Assembly (NCBI GenBank): GCA_030704615.1
Contig: CM060734.1
Coordinates: 20,710,001 to 20,774,000 of the forward strand
Direction: 5' to 3'
DNA: 64,000 nucleotides
DNA from: Takakia lepidozioides
Lineage: Eukaryota; Streptophyta; Takakiopsida; Takakiales; Takakiaceae
Part shown: piece by piece, positions 32,613 to 43,658 of the stretch
Numbering within the stretch: the first letter of the stretch is position 1
Layout of the letters: each line of letters starts with the position of its first letter
The notes under the pieces: model-generated
Database searches by the model: none
Told to the model about the DNA's origin: nothing
Seen by the model: the letters and a program-made list of their open reading frames with translations, nothing else
Translations under genes and position numbers: made by a program

Positions 32613-32957
32613 CTAAGAAAACACACTGTTCACACAAGGAACAACATGAATCCAACAACATCACTCGTTAAAACAGAAGTCGAGCCAGGGGCACCCCAAG
32701 CTGTGGGGACTCCACCCCACAACAACCTACACTCCCATCATGAGCACACTCAGTCCTAAACGCATGAAGGAGCTCGGTCGCGCAGGCTCAACTTGAGAGA
32801 GATGAGCTGCGCGACTGCCGCTCTCGTGAAGATAAGACGGTTCAGGTGTCAAACTAAACTTGACACCTGATTTAACACTTGACCTAAATCCAAGTGTTAA
32901 ACACAAATAACTAGCTTTATTCTAGTTGTTTTCACACTATGCTTATTTAACTTGATA
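32613..32957 (-). repeat. 5' LTR (partial) of element N
   Basis: This matches 21215-21556 with about eight differences. The terminal TG is TA here (minus-strand TATCAAG). After CTTAG the sequence departs from the 3' LTR and continues CTTGTTTATCACTCGAGATAG. That continuation resembles the related LTR near 58450 (TTATCACTCGAGAAAGAT), so the 5' copy may be the less altered one. No clear PBS follows. Confidence 0.75.
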
Positions 32958-32961
32958 TCTA

Positions 32962-35561
32962 TAGTAGTTGTGGCAATGTTCTGCACTTGCAGTCTAAGCT
33001 CATTCATCTCGCTTTGGGTGAGCTTTCGTGGTGCTTTGCCCTCCACCGGCCCTTGTGCTAACCAGACCTTCATAGGTGGTTATCCACCAAGTTGCTTGTG
33101 GCACCCTGAGAGTCTGCTCCTCTGTGAGCCTGTACACATCTATCTGCTGCTGTAAAACCCCCCATGCGCTTCGCATGAGTCAACCAAATCGCATAGCAGC
33201 GCCAGATTATTGGCTTCCTTCCAAGCCTTGTTAGCCACAGAGTTCATTTCTATTGGCATGAGCGTTTGTTGCAATTCCAGGATGTACCTCTCTTGGTCAG
33301 CTTCAACCTGCCTATATTGCTTGAAGGTATTCTCATTGCGACAGATTGTATTCTTCATATCGACAATGAGTTTTCGCTTGCTCGACATTCTCTCTGCCTC
33401 TGCCTTCGTATCTTTCCACTTGACTGTTAACTTCTAATGTAGTGTGCTCAAGCGTAGTTGTGAGTGTAGCACATTGTATGGCCATCCTGTCATGCACTGT
33501 CTGCAACTCCGTATGTAGTGCATTCACTTCTTGCAACTTGCTTTTCATGCTTTTCACCTGCATTTGGTATAGCTGTTGCTTATGTGTTTTGTGCAACAAG
33601 TCTTGCGCGAGGCCTGCCTCAATCAATTGTTCCTTGGCTAATTGCAAAGCAGCTTTTGTACTCTCTAAGTCTTGCTGTATCTGAGAGTGAACCTTCATCG
33701 ACCTTGGTTGTACACTCAGTGGCAAGTCGAGCCTCAAACTCCTTCCTGAGTTCCTCCCTCAAAGCTGCCAATTGGGTAGTTGGAACATGGGATTTGACAT
33801 AAGTGCCCAACAAATTAAGTGTCATGCTTATAGAACTCATAAGCATGGCCTGTTGAGGGTCATCATGGTGAGCTTGCTGCTGTTCTCCCTGATCCTCAAC
33901 AGTGTGATGCCTCACGAACCATTCAGGCCATTGCCCCACCAGATTTTCTTCCTGAACCACTTCATCCGTCATAGGTGCTGCAGTGTCTTGACATTCTACC
34001 TATGGTACCTCCTGTCACAGTGTGTGTATTATATGCACCGCAGGTTTCCCCTGGACAACCGCTGCACCTCCGGAATCACTGTTTCCTGACCAGCCAGAAT
34101 TTTCATAGAGAAGGTCCCCTTCTCAATTTCTGCCACCACCTGTTCTGTAGTGGGGATATCTTTCTCCAAATCAATTATTTCTGGTGGAACTGCATGGACA
34201 ACTTGTGGTAACTCTGTGACAAGCCGATCATCTAGCTGTAATGGCTGTGATACTGAAGTAACTTCCTCTTCCCTCTCTGAAGGTCCTGCTCCCAATAATA
34301 GCAGCTCTCTGTGCTGTTGTGCCCCTTCCTGCACAAGAGCTTGGGAAACATTATCATGCGGTTTTTGTGAAGCCAGTGGATCCGCCACTATAGTCTTTCC
34401 CCGCCTCTGTCTCTTAGACTGGGTTGCCCTGCAGTCCACCCTCACTGTGTGAAGAGCCTTGCTCTTCATTGCAGTGGTTTCGTCTCAAACACTCCCATCT
34501 CCTTTCTTTCCCGAGCATCAAGTATGCAAGAATCAAGAATTATTTGAGCAATGATTGGGCCAGACACTATGATAGGAGACTTTGCGACAGTGCCCTGTAA
34601 TTTTTCATCTCCTCTACCAGTGCATTGTACATTATCCGCCCATGCTACCTCTTCTCCTCTCAGGGCTTTGAGTATTTCCTCTGTGAAGGATCTGCTCAAA
34701 TACTGTTGGTTCTGTTTCATGGCAAACAGAACGTTCAATACTTGGCCTACCTCTCTTAGCCCTGGGTAGACGGCCTTGGTACAAGCATAACCCTGAGTTT
34801 TAAAGAAACTCCCTTCTTGGAATAAGTCCCCTATTTGCAGTCTTGCCCTGTGCTCCTCCACATGCACCTGACCTGATGGCAATTCAAAACATTGCTGTAG
34901 GTATAGGGGAGTAATTTCTAATTCAACTCCCTTCACCGTTGTTGCTCCTGTCCTGTCCTAGGCTCAAAGTTATGCAAGAATTGTAACATGTACTGCCTAT
35001 GGTGCAATGTCCAATCTTTGCTTTGCAATCCTTCTAATCGCAGCTCCTTCAGTAACTGTACCGCCTGTGGAGTAGCAATCGTTTGTTTCTGCAGGATTGT
35101 GGTGCTCTTCACCCTGATTTCTTCCATTCCTCTCACTCTCTTCATTCTAGACCCACAGAAAGGTTTTGGCTGTAACAATTGAAGAAATGCCTGCAGGGCA
35201 CAAAGCATAAACGTATGGTTGCCACAAAATGCTATGGGTAATTTCTTGTAAGCCTGCGGGGCTTGCAAGCATCGATTAAGAGAAAGATACTCTCTGTTCT
35301 TCTATCCCCGTGCCACTGCGTAAGTAGTATCGCGAGCGTATAGTCTGTTAGTTCCTCCATAGCTTCAAAGCTATAGCATTGATGGTCTGTCCCGTCGAGA
35401 CGCCCGTTACTTGGAACGACGCCGACTCTTGCGCTTAATTCCCCTCCATTTCTTGATTCTGCTTCTGGTTTTTGATTGGCTGTAACTGCTGTGACTGGAT
35501 TTTTAGATTTCATTTCCTTCCATGGATTTTCCACTCTGGACTGTCCACTAGGATAGCACAT
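32962..35561 (-). pseudogene. N-terminal part of the extra gene of element B, with a coiled coil
   Basis: The frame begins near 35561. The globular part includes ATPQAVQLLKELRLEGLQSK, QGYACTKAVYPGLREVGQVL and QNQQYLSRSFTEEILKALRG. Its pattern (VKG, LPS, W-A, ILDSCI-type segments) parallels the N-terminal domain of the extra gene of element A. A Gln/Glu-rich linker and a long coiled coil follow (33140-33800: STKAALQLAKEQLIEAGLAQ, then many heptads). Element N interrupts the coiled coil at residue IATTTID. Frame changes occur near 35250, 34930, 34470, 34000 and 33400. The domain resembles the family I know as putative plant transposon protein (Pfam Transposase_32). Its biochemical role is not known to me. 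Confidence 0.7.
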
Positions 35562-35689
35562 GTGACATGGATTTCGCTTTTGGTACTTTTAAGGGTTCCG
35601 TTACCCTTTTCCCTATGCATTAATGGGCCCATAATAAGTTAATGTGTCGGGTAGGTACTTTGACGGCCAATTTTGTCTTTTTCCTTGAT

Positions 35690-36060
35690 GACAGTCACCC
35701 TTGCAATCCATGTCCGCTGTGTGTCTCGCCCTGGCGTTCACGTGTTCCATTTCTAACGTGCCTTGTCCACTTTTCCGCTGGCCACTCTCCGGATGTTAAC
35801 CCACGTCCACCTGTCACTGATCCTATGGATTGTGTAACCCTAGTAGGCTGTGTTTGGCTGTGACAGGCTGTGTCATACTGTGGTACGCTGTGATAGGCCT
35901 TGTGGTAAGCTGTGATAGGCTGTGTGCATGGGTGATAGGCTGTGTTGCGCCGTGCTGGGCTGTGATATGCTGTGTCGCGCCGTGCTGGGCTGTATAGGCT
36001 GTGTCGCGCTGTACTGCCCGCCCTGGTCATATACGCTCGGCCTAGCGACAAGTGCTCCAT
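35690..36060. repeat. GGCTGTG-type minisatellite beyond the integrase of element B
   Basis: Units such as GGCTGTGTCGCGCCGTGCT and GGCTGTGATA repeat between about 35845 and 36012. The minus-strand translation is a low-complexity AYHS/SPARR peptide and is probably not a functional protein extension. The motif is the same as in the LTRs of B. Confidence 0.75.
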
Positions 36061-36109
36061 ACTCTGTTGGTATCACTGGCGCAGCCCGTGACTGCTTTTG
36101 CGTTTCAAC

Positions 36110-37557
36110 ATGCAAATCATGCTGCAATGGTTTGTCATGGATACCACTGTACCCCTTCAACTTATTGGCATTGACTCTTCCCAGCATCTCTTTGTTAATG
36201 GTTTGTAACATGGCGGTGTTGTTATCATACATCTTCTGTATGACATAAGGTCCTTTCCATGGTGATTTAAGCTTAGAAGCTTTAATCTTTCCCTTCTTCT
36301 GCAACCAGAGAACCAAATCCCCGTCTTAAAAGTCTTTAACTTGCCTTCATCAAACTGTTCCTTCTCTTCATCTGAATTCTGGTCATATTATCAGCTGCAT
36401 CAGCACGTACTTCTTCCACATGGTATAATTCATGTTTCCTGACCTTAATTGAATCTTGCAATTCCATTCTCTTTCCCCATTCCGTTCTCATGGTAGTAAC
36501 AGGAATTCCACTGGAAGTAAAGCTTCCATACCATAAACTAATTGGAATGGTGTATACTTAGTGGACTTTATATGAAGTCCTGTATGACCACAAAGCTGTC
36601 AGCAGCTTTGTATCCCAATCCGTTCTGTTTGCATTGACTATCTTAGCCAAGATAGTACATAGTATTTTGTTGGTAGCCTCTGCCTGCCATTACCCTGTGG
36701 GTAATAGGTTGTACTCTTCCTATGCACAATCATGAACTCTTAGTCAATAATTCAATGGTCTCATTAATGAAGTGACTTCCCTGATCACTGATAAATTCCA
36801 AGGGACAGCCAAATCGTGTAAGTATGTTCTCATACAGGAACCTTGTTGTGGACTTGGCTGTGTTGTCCCTCAAAGCTTTAGCTTCCACCCACTTCGTAGT
36901 ATAATCAGTGGCTGTAATTATGTACCTGTTCTGTGTATTCTTGGCTGGTGGGTTAATTGGTCCAACAAAGTCTAGTCCCCATTTCTGAAATGGTTCCGTA
37001 GGCATTGTAGGATGCAAAGCCATCTTCCCAGATCTCTGCAAAGGTCCTAGCCTCTGACATTCATCACAACTCTGACAATACTTGTGTACATCTTTGAACA
37101 AAGTAGGCCACCAGTAACCTGCATGTAGTATCTTCCTACTGGTAGTCTCTTCTCCAAAATGACCTCCTGCCACTCCTTTATGAACTTCCTCCAAAACTTT
37201 ATTAACTTCATGGTGGTATAAGCATCGCTTCAGCACTCCATCTGGTCCTAGCTTATACATTCTGCTCCCTACCATAGTGTAAGGTAGAGCCTTGATAGCA
37301 ATTCTCTTTTTCTGCTCCTTTCCATAACTTGGTGGGCACTGACCATGAGCAAGGTAGTATCTGATTGGCCACTGCCAATCTAACCAGTCATCTGCACTTC
37401 CCTGCACCTCCACTGCAAATAGACTCGCATCTGGTAATTGATCATCTACTCCCGTGGCTGGTTCTCCTGTTGATAACCGTGACAAGTGATCCGCCACAAG
37501 ATGCAGCCTCCCAGGCTTGTAAACAACCTCGAACTCAAACTCGTGCAAGATTATCAA
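36110..37557 (-). pseudogene. Integrase of element B
   Basis: A 275-codon frame starts with the RNase H end (HLVADHLSRLS), then the zinc module (HKGVAGGHFGEETTSR and CQSCDECQRLG), then LDFVGPINPPAKN and FISDQGSHFINE with the first two catalytic aspartates. The glutamate region is lost in broken sequence at 36560-36730 (a remnant is WDTKLLTALWSYRTSYK). The GPY/F-type end is SPWKGPYVIQKMYDNNTAML (36180-36290). This copy is inactive. Confidence 0.84.
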
Positions 37558-37889
37558 CCATCTTGCTATTCTTCCGCTTATCAGAGGTTTGTTTTACCAG
37601 GTATATCAGAGCCTGGTGATCCACATAGAACATAAACTTCTTGCCCAACAGGTAATGCCTGAATTTTCTTCACTGCATAGATCATTGCCAATGCTTCTCT
37701 TTCCGTTGTGCTATAATTTCTTTCGCATTGTTCATCAAAAATCGGCTAGCATAGTAGTACACAGGTGGATCTATCCTTCCTGTAACATTTTGGGCTAACC
37801 TGCTCCTCTGTGCTCCTCCAGAAAGCATCACAGGTGAACATGAAATATTTCCTGCCAGTGAGGATTAATCAGCATAGGTGTAGTTATTT
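37558..37889 (-). pseudogene. RNase H of element B
   Basis: Remnants on the minus strand include a YYASR-type segment near 37740 and a KFMFYVDHQALIYLVK-type stretch near 37600-37640, in several frames. This corresponds to the RNase H that adjoins the integrase frame. Confidence 0.6.
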
Positions 37890-38973
37890 ACGGACAATGT
37901 AAGTTCCTCAAAGCCTGTTGACATTCAGGTGGCCATGCAAACACTTGCATCTTCTTTCTCTTCAGAAGTTTGGCTCAATGTGCTGCTATCTGTGCATACC
38001 GTCTGACAAATCTTCTGTAATAACTGGTTTGCCCAGGAATCTCCTTAGACTCTTAACATTCACGGTGGTGGAGAGGCTTTAATGGCCTCGGTTTTCCTGG
38101 GATCCACAAGAAGTCCCTCTTATATACACAATGGTGTCCCAGAAGCACCCTGAGTTCACACATAAAGTACACTTCTCTCTGGATTCAGGCCCAGACCTCT
38201 CATCCTACATCTGGCCAGACATAACTCCAATTTATGCAAGTGCTCATTCTTAGAGCTGTACACACTGAAATCAATCCAGAACACCTGCATGAAATCATCC
38301 AGATACTCATGAAAAGATTCACTTATCACTCTCTGAAAGGTTGCTGGTGCATTACAAAGTCCAAAGGGCATGACTTTGTATGCATAAGCACCCCAGTCTG
38401 TGATGAAAGCTGTCTTTCCTTGGTCTTCTTCTGCCACTTGCACTTGATTATAACCACTGAAGCCATCCATGAATGAGTACATCCTCATGGCCTGCCACAG
38501 TGTCCAATACTGCTTCTGTGAATGGCAATGGGAAAGGATCTTTCTTCGTACAAGCATTCAGCTTCTTGTAGTTCACACAACTCTTAGTTTACCATTCTTC
38601 TTGGGAACTATCACAATGGGTGACAACCATGTTGTATACTCTATTGGGTATATAAACTTAGTCTCAGCCAACTCTTGATCTCTTCTCCAACCTTCTGTGC
38701 ATAGTTGGGATTCATTTGTACCTTGCCTGCTTGATTGGTACTGATCCCAGTTCCAGTTCAATCTTATGGCTGACAGATTTCAGGTGGTATCCCTTTTAGA
38801 TCCTCATAGCTCCAAGCAAATACATCTCTGTATTTGATGAACAAACTCTTAGCTTCTTCAAAGAATTCTGGCTCCAATTCAGCAGCTCCTACCTTCACCA
38901 TCCTTGGTTCCTCTTCAGTTCCCACATTCACTTCCCTCACCTGCTCATCAGCTGTGATTGTCCAACCAGTCAC
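37890..38973 (-). pseudogene. Reverse transcriptase of element B with a damaged catalytic motif
   Basis: The pre-RT part reads YRDVFAWSYEDLKGIPPEIC (38764-38973). Further parts are SPIVIVPKKNGKLRVV, YSFMDGFSGYNQVQVAEEDQ and KVMPFGLCNAPATFQRVISE. The catalytic site, FLDDF in element A, reads FWIDF here (38260-38280). One base appears lost and one gained within five codons, which removes the first aspartate without changing the frame further on. The RT cannot be active. Confidence 0.83.
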
Positions 38974-39112
38974 ACTTCATCCTGTAAACTCACAGTGGGT
39001 GGTTCCTCTAGGATTTCCATTTCTCCTTCTCTTTCTTCATAGAAATGTGTGGGTAACTGCTGGTTTCCTCTTCAATTCGGTGTTGCTGACACTACACCAC
39101 AGCAGATCCTTC

Positions 39113-39692
39113 TTAAACACTTAGGCCTTCCAGCCGCATCTCTGCAACTACTCCCACTCTGGTGTGCAGCGAATAGGGTAGCTTCCTGCTCCTCATCCAG
39201 TCCTCCTCTCCAATCATACTCTCTGACTCCTCCCCTCGAGGTCTTCTCGTAGCAGGTAATCTACTAGATTTCTTTGTGGTAATTTGTATCTCGTGCATCC
39301 CATTATGCACGGTTAGTAACTGAGAATTCCAGTCATGGAATACCCTGGCCTGTTTCAGCCACGGACGTCCCAATAATAAGGAGTAAGCCTCCATGACTTC
39401 ATCCATCTTCAACACAGTTACTGTGATCATAAAGATCATCTTCTGTATCTATCTTAACTCCTCTTATCAATCCCAATGGTTGTACACTTCTTTGATCTGC
39501 CATTGTTACTGTAAATGGGGCTGGTTTCATGTTACTTAGACCAAGCTTCTTCCTTAATTGGTCTATCATGATATTTACTCCAGAGCCTCCATCTATCAGT
39601 ACATCAGTTAGTTCTGTACTTCCAATTCTCAATTGGATTACTGGCATAGAATCATCAAAGTCCATGACTGTTTCTCGCCCTTCCGGCTCCAT
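39113..39692 (-). pseudogene. Aspartic protease of element B
   Basis: The active site is LIDGGSGVNIM (about 39570-39600), the DGG variant also found in element A. YSLLLGRPWLKQARVFHDW (39330-39390) is the usual C-terminal end. A frameshift at about 39430 separates the two halves. Confidence 0.78.
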
Positions 39693-40149
39693 AATTATAA
39701 CTGGTCACCTTGCTGTTCAGGTCTATGTTTCCTGTCTCCTGGGCAATTCGATTGATTGCTTGATACAGCCTGTGTCTACAATAGGCCACAGCCAATAGCT
39801 GTCCAATGGTAATCTCTGCTTTGGTCTGGCATATTACTTCAGCCAAAGTCTCTCTTCATTACTTTGCATGTCTGCATCTTCTTTCTTCCTTTCATCCTCA
39901 CTCACTTCTTTCTCTCCATCAGAATCAGAGGAATCTACCACAGGAATATCAGTACTCTTTGCATTTCCCTTATGGTATCTGCCACTTCCCTTGTGCAGTT
40001 CCTTCTCATCTCTCCAAGCCTCATCATCTTCAGGCATATCACTGCCACCTTCACCTTCATTATCACCATCTTCCTCAACTATTGGAGGTATTAGTTTGGC
40101 TTTGCTTCTTGTTACTATCATTGTACTTACTTCTGGTACAACACATGGC

Positions 40150-42100
40150 CTAACCATGTGAGCTGCCCACTGGGCCCTCATTCACAGGAGCTCTCATCTC
40201 ATTCTGGTGTCTAATCCAGAATGAACAGGCTGCCTTGCGATGTCCTGGCTGATTACAATAGTAACACAGTTCTTCACCATTGGGTCCTCGCCCTTGGTCT
40301 GCTCTTGGATTATTTCTGTAATCCTGATTCCCTGGCTGGTAATTCCCCCTTGGATTACCCTGATAGTTGCCTCTGGAATTTCCTCGGTAATTCCCTCTTG
40401 AATTACCTCTCCCTTCCATGCCATTGTTATAACCACCAGGCCTACCATAGTGGTCCTGATCATTGTTTCTTCTTGGCTTGGCTGGGGCACTTGATGCACC
40501 CTTACTTGCCTAGGTTCTCTTGCAGCTGTCCTTCTGTTGTAGTAACAATTCTCAGTACAAATGGTTATCCATTTTACAATAGTACAGTGTGTTTCTCCTT
40601 CATGTGGCATTCAGTGGTGGTATGGCCTTCATTCTGGCACTTTGCACACCAAACACCCTTCCTCCAATGTGTTGCAGCAGTGTTCATACTTCTCAAGATT
40701 TCTTCTAATCTTTTCTCAGTTCCCTCTTCAACTTCTCCTTTCTCTTACTCTCCTTTTCTTGCTCTTCTTCTCATCTGACTCATCCTCAGAGTCCTCATCA
40801 TCCCTTTTCTCTCTCCTGAGCATTCCCAATGCTCAATTATGTTCAGTTTCCAAATGCCTCCTCCATGTAGGTAACATACCACTTCTGCAACTCGGTCTTA
40901 GTCCCTCACAAACCAAGTCTTCTGTAAACCTGGTGCTGGTACTGCCAACTTTTTCATCATCAATTCCATCTTTTCCATATACTCCTCAACAGTTTCATGC
41001 TTCTTTTGCTTTAACTATGTAAACTTCCACACACTTCATCCTCAGTTTTACTTGTCCTGAACCTATTTCGGAATGTTGTATTCAAGCCATTCCAGGTTAG
41101 GAAATGATTATCAGGGAATCTTGCATACCATTCACTTGCTTTCTTGATAAAGTGAACAAGGAAACAATCTCATCTTGGCATCATCGCCATTCTCATTGTT
41201 CACTACACATGTGCTCAAATTGGCTAATGTGTACATCGGGATCCCCTTTTCCTGAATATATTGGAAAAGGTTGTTTTGCCCGTGTTGGTTGTAACGCCAT
41301 CTGTGGCCCTACCTTCTGCCCACTGACAGGTGCTTCAGGACCTGTTGTTGTTGTGGTGGATCTTCCACCAAGTGGTGGCCCTTGAGCACTCCCTGCTACT
41401 GGCCCCATATTCACAGTATTCCCAGCTCTAGTTGCACTACTTCCTACACCCTGTCCCCCCAGAGCCAGATCCAGGCAGCCCGCCTGATCCCCCTGAGCCG
41501 ACACCTTCGTTGGCCTGTGATCCAAGTGCTCCACTTGATCCAGGTCCAACGGGTTGGGATGTCCTGGTTGTAGTCTCAACCTCAGCTGTTGGGTCTACTT
41601 CTTCATACTCTTCTCTTCCAATTTCTTCTCTCTATTTTCATCCTCCAAGTTCTGCCCTTGGGTTTCTTCTTCACTCATGTAACTCAACTGTAATGGTGTT
41701 GGAGAGTCTGAACTCTCCGTTGGCTCTGCCACATCCTCTCCTCCTTCTTCACCTTCCGCTTCAGAAACTGGAGTTCCTGCTTTTGGTGTTCCATGCCAAC
41801 TCTTATCAAAGATTTCTGTCAAATCTTTTATCCAGGATGTACCTCAGATCTTTCACCTCGTGATTGATCTTCTTCCCGTACCAATTCCCTTAATCTTTCT
41901 TGCAAAGAAAAAGAAGGAGTGGCATCCAACTCTAGTTCTTCCGGTATGGGTGATGTACTCTCTGATCTTAATGGTGTGAGAGGTCCAGATGATTCCCCTA
42001 TGTCTATTCCTCTCTCCCAAAGATATGGATAATTAGCTTTCAGATAGCTTTCTCTTTTTGCTGAATATCTCTGGCGTTTATCTTCTCTTTCATCACTCAT
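40150..42100 (-). pseudogene. Gag of element B with two zinc knuckles and RGN repeats
   Basis: The N-terminal region is acidic and low in complexity (42100-41595). The capsid start shows FPIYSGKGDPDVHISQFEHM (41193-41290), followed by a decayed middle part (40800-41190). The nucleocapsid has CAKCQNEGHTTTEC near 40605-40645 and CYYCNQPGHRKAAC near 40220-40265. Between them lies a tandem array of short GNYRGNSRGNYQGNPRG units. There are at least four frame changes. Confidence 0.75.
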
Positions 42101-42690
42101 GTCCCATGTCTTTCATTTATTTTAATGTGGCAATAACCAAACCTCTCTTCTGTAATATCTCTCGTATATGCCTGGGTTTCTTCAAGCTTCAATGCACCCT
42201 TGGCTATACTAGAAGTCTCCGTTACCATATAACCATATGGCAAACAAGTCTGGAAAGCTGTTCTTGGTGTGAGTTTGATCCACAAAATATCCTTTGGAAT
42301 CCAATTTTTACCAGTACAAGCTCTTCATGCATAGAGAAAACATTCACCTTTCTTTCTTCCTCCCAGCCTTCAAACTCTACTCGCTTAATGGATAGCAATG
42401 TTATCACATAAACCAGTGTTGGTAACCACGTGCTCTTCCTCTACAGGCCACCTGATAAATCTTTATCACTCATTTCTCCAGACCCCACTTAGGGTCAGCA
42501 TCATGCACTCTCTTAAGAATGTTTTCTTTACAACCGTCTGGCAATTCCAAGAACCTCTGAAAGAATCGTTTGGACAATCTTTCCTTCTCAGTTTCACAGG
42601 GAATTTGATTCACATCAAATTCTTTAATTCTCCATCCACCATGATCCCAGCAGATGCCTGTCACATCTGGTTGTTCATGACCCAAGTTCC
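42097..42690 (-). pseudogene. Leader ORF (ORF1-like) before the gag of element B
   Basis: Minus-strand frames run from just after the PBS: WDHGGWRIKEFDVNQIPCET and RLSKRFFQRFLELPDGC (42480-42670), then KRVEFEGWEEERKVNVFSMH and QRIFCGSNSHQEQLSRL (42222-42407). They look like one protein of about 190 residues broken by two frameshifts. An ORF before gag is a known feature of Ogre/Tat elements. No domain is recognised. Confidence 0.5.
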
Positions 42691-42704
42691 CCATATGGTC
42701 GCCA
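42689..42704 (-). other. Primer-binding site of element B
   Basis: The minus strand reads TGGCGACCATATGGGG, two bases after the LTR end. TGGCGAC at the start is the pattern of tRNA-Arg-primed plant elements as I know them. Confidence 0.75.
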
Positions 42705-42706
42705 AA

Positions 42707-43653
42707 TGTCGCGCGGCTTTTACCAACCCATCCCTTCGCTACCGAGGCGGGAACTCCAAGATAGAAGAGTTGGAAATCTCTAAGCATCATCAGCCCCTCA
42801 GAATAAATCAGTCATGACCTACAACTAGTGTAATCATGGGGTGTTTTCCTATTTGTTTTCCTTCCCCATTCATGTTGCTAGTTACTTACTGTTGGTATTT
42901 AAGTATCAGTTTGCTTCAGCAATCTATCGGATTCCATCACTCATCCATCCATTCCACAGCTTCACTCAGATCTCTCTACATAGTGTGAGTATGAAGTATG
43001 TATCAGATTAATATCTATCAAGTATCAGGCTGAAGCCATGGTATCTTTATTCTGCTCTACATTACAACTCTACTTCTGCATTCAGCAAGGATCAACAGAT
43101 CATTCTCCTCCTACTCCGTGCTCTCCCTCTTTCTGCTCAGAGATGCGCTCTCCGCTTCATTTCCAAGTTCTTGATCCCCCCCCCCCCCCCCCCCCCCCCC
43201 CGCCGAAGTCCTTCCAGAAGTGATCCTCTTCCCCCAGAAGTGATGATTTTTCAGTCCTCGCTCCTGGCTTTATCTTCCTAACCGTTGTTCTAACCGTTTC
43301 CCTCACTAACCGTCATCCATGAACTAACATGTTCCATTCGCAGATGTTGTTCCCCACAGTCGTTCCCTGTCCTGCTATCCGTTCCCTATGGTCGTGACAG
43401 CTGTGTCAAGCTGTGACTGGATGTGTGAAACTGTGACGGGCTGTGACTGGCTGTGCGACTGTGTTGGGCTGTGTCGGGCTGTGTCAAGCTATGACTAGCT
43501 GTGCGACTGTGTCGGGCTGTGTTGGCTGTGTCTCTCCCCCCTAAAGCCTGTTGCTGTCACCCCTAAGGCTCCTGTTGGTCTCAGTTTGTGTAAAAATTAA
43601 GGGTACCCCACAGATCCCGTAAACGCGTCTAAGTCCCAGACAGTCCTCTAACA
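42707..43653 (-). repeat. 5' LTR of element B
   Basis: This 947-bp LTR matches 18755-19746. It has a C26 tract at 43176-43201 and the GGCTGTG minisatellite at 43393-43532. The outer flank at 43654-43658 is the GTCTT duplication. Confidence 0.93.
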
Positions 43654-43658
43654 GTCTT

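Larger units (their letters stand above)
21138..32957 (-). mobile_element. Element N: Ty3/gypsy element carrying a DNA methyltransferase and a PHD finger
   Basis: Element N interrupts the extra gene of B. The 4-bp TCTA is repeated at 21134-21137 and 32958-32961, and its removal rejoins the coiled-coil frame. LTR sequence of about 342 bp is shared between 21215-21556 and 32613-32957. The minus-strand order is 5' LTR, leader with host-gene pieces, gag, protease, cytosine methyltransferase, RT, RNase H, integrase, PHD finger, polypurine tract, 3' LTR. By nesting it is the youngest of the three, yet its coding region is full of frameshifts. It may have been mobilised by proteins from another copy. 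Confidence 0.88.
18755..43653 (-). mobile_element. Element B: Ty3/gypsy element of Tat/Ogre-like layout with an extra 3' gene
   Basis: LTRs at 18755-19746 and 42707-43653 begin TGTTAGAGG and end GCGCGACA on the minus strand, with GTCTT on both outer sides (18750-18754 and 43654-43658). The PBS TGGCGACCATATGGGG resembles the tRNA-Arg type I associate with the Tat/Ogre group. The minus-strand order is leader ORF, gag, protease, RT, RNase H, integrase, extra gene, polypurine tract. Without nested element N it is about 13.1 kb. Its pol is badly broken. Confidence 0.92.

Noticed and set aside
35690-36060. A protein made of AYHS repeats fused to the integrase of element B
   Set aside because: The peptide is simply the translation of the GGCTGTG minisatellite that also occurs in non-coding LTR DNA.
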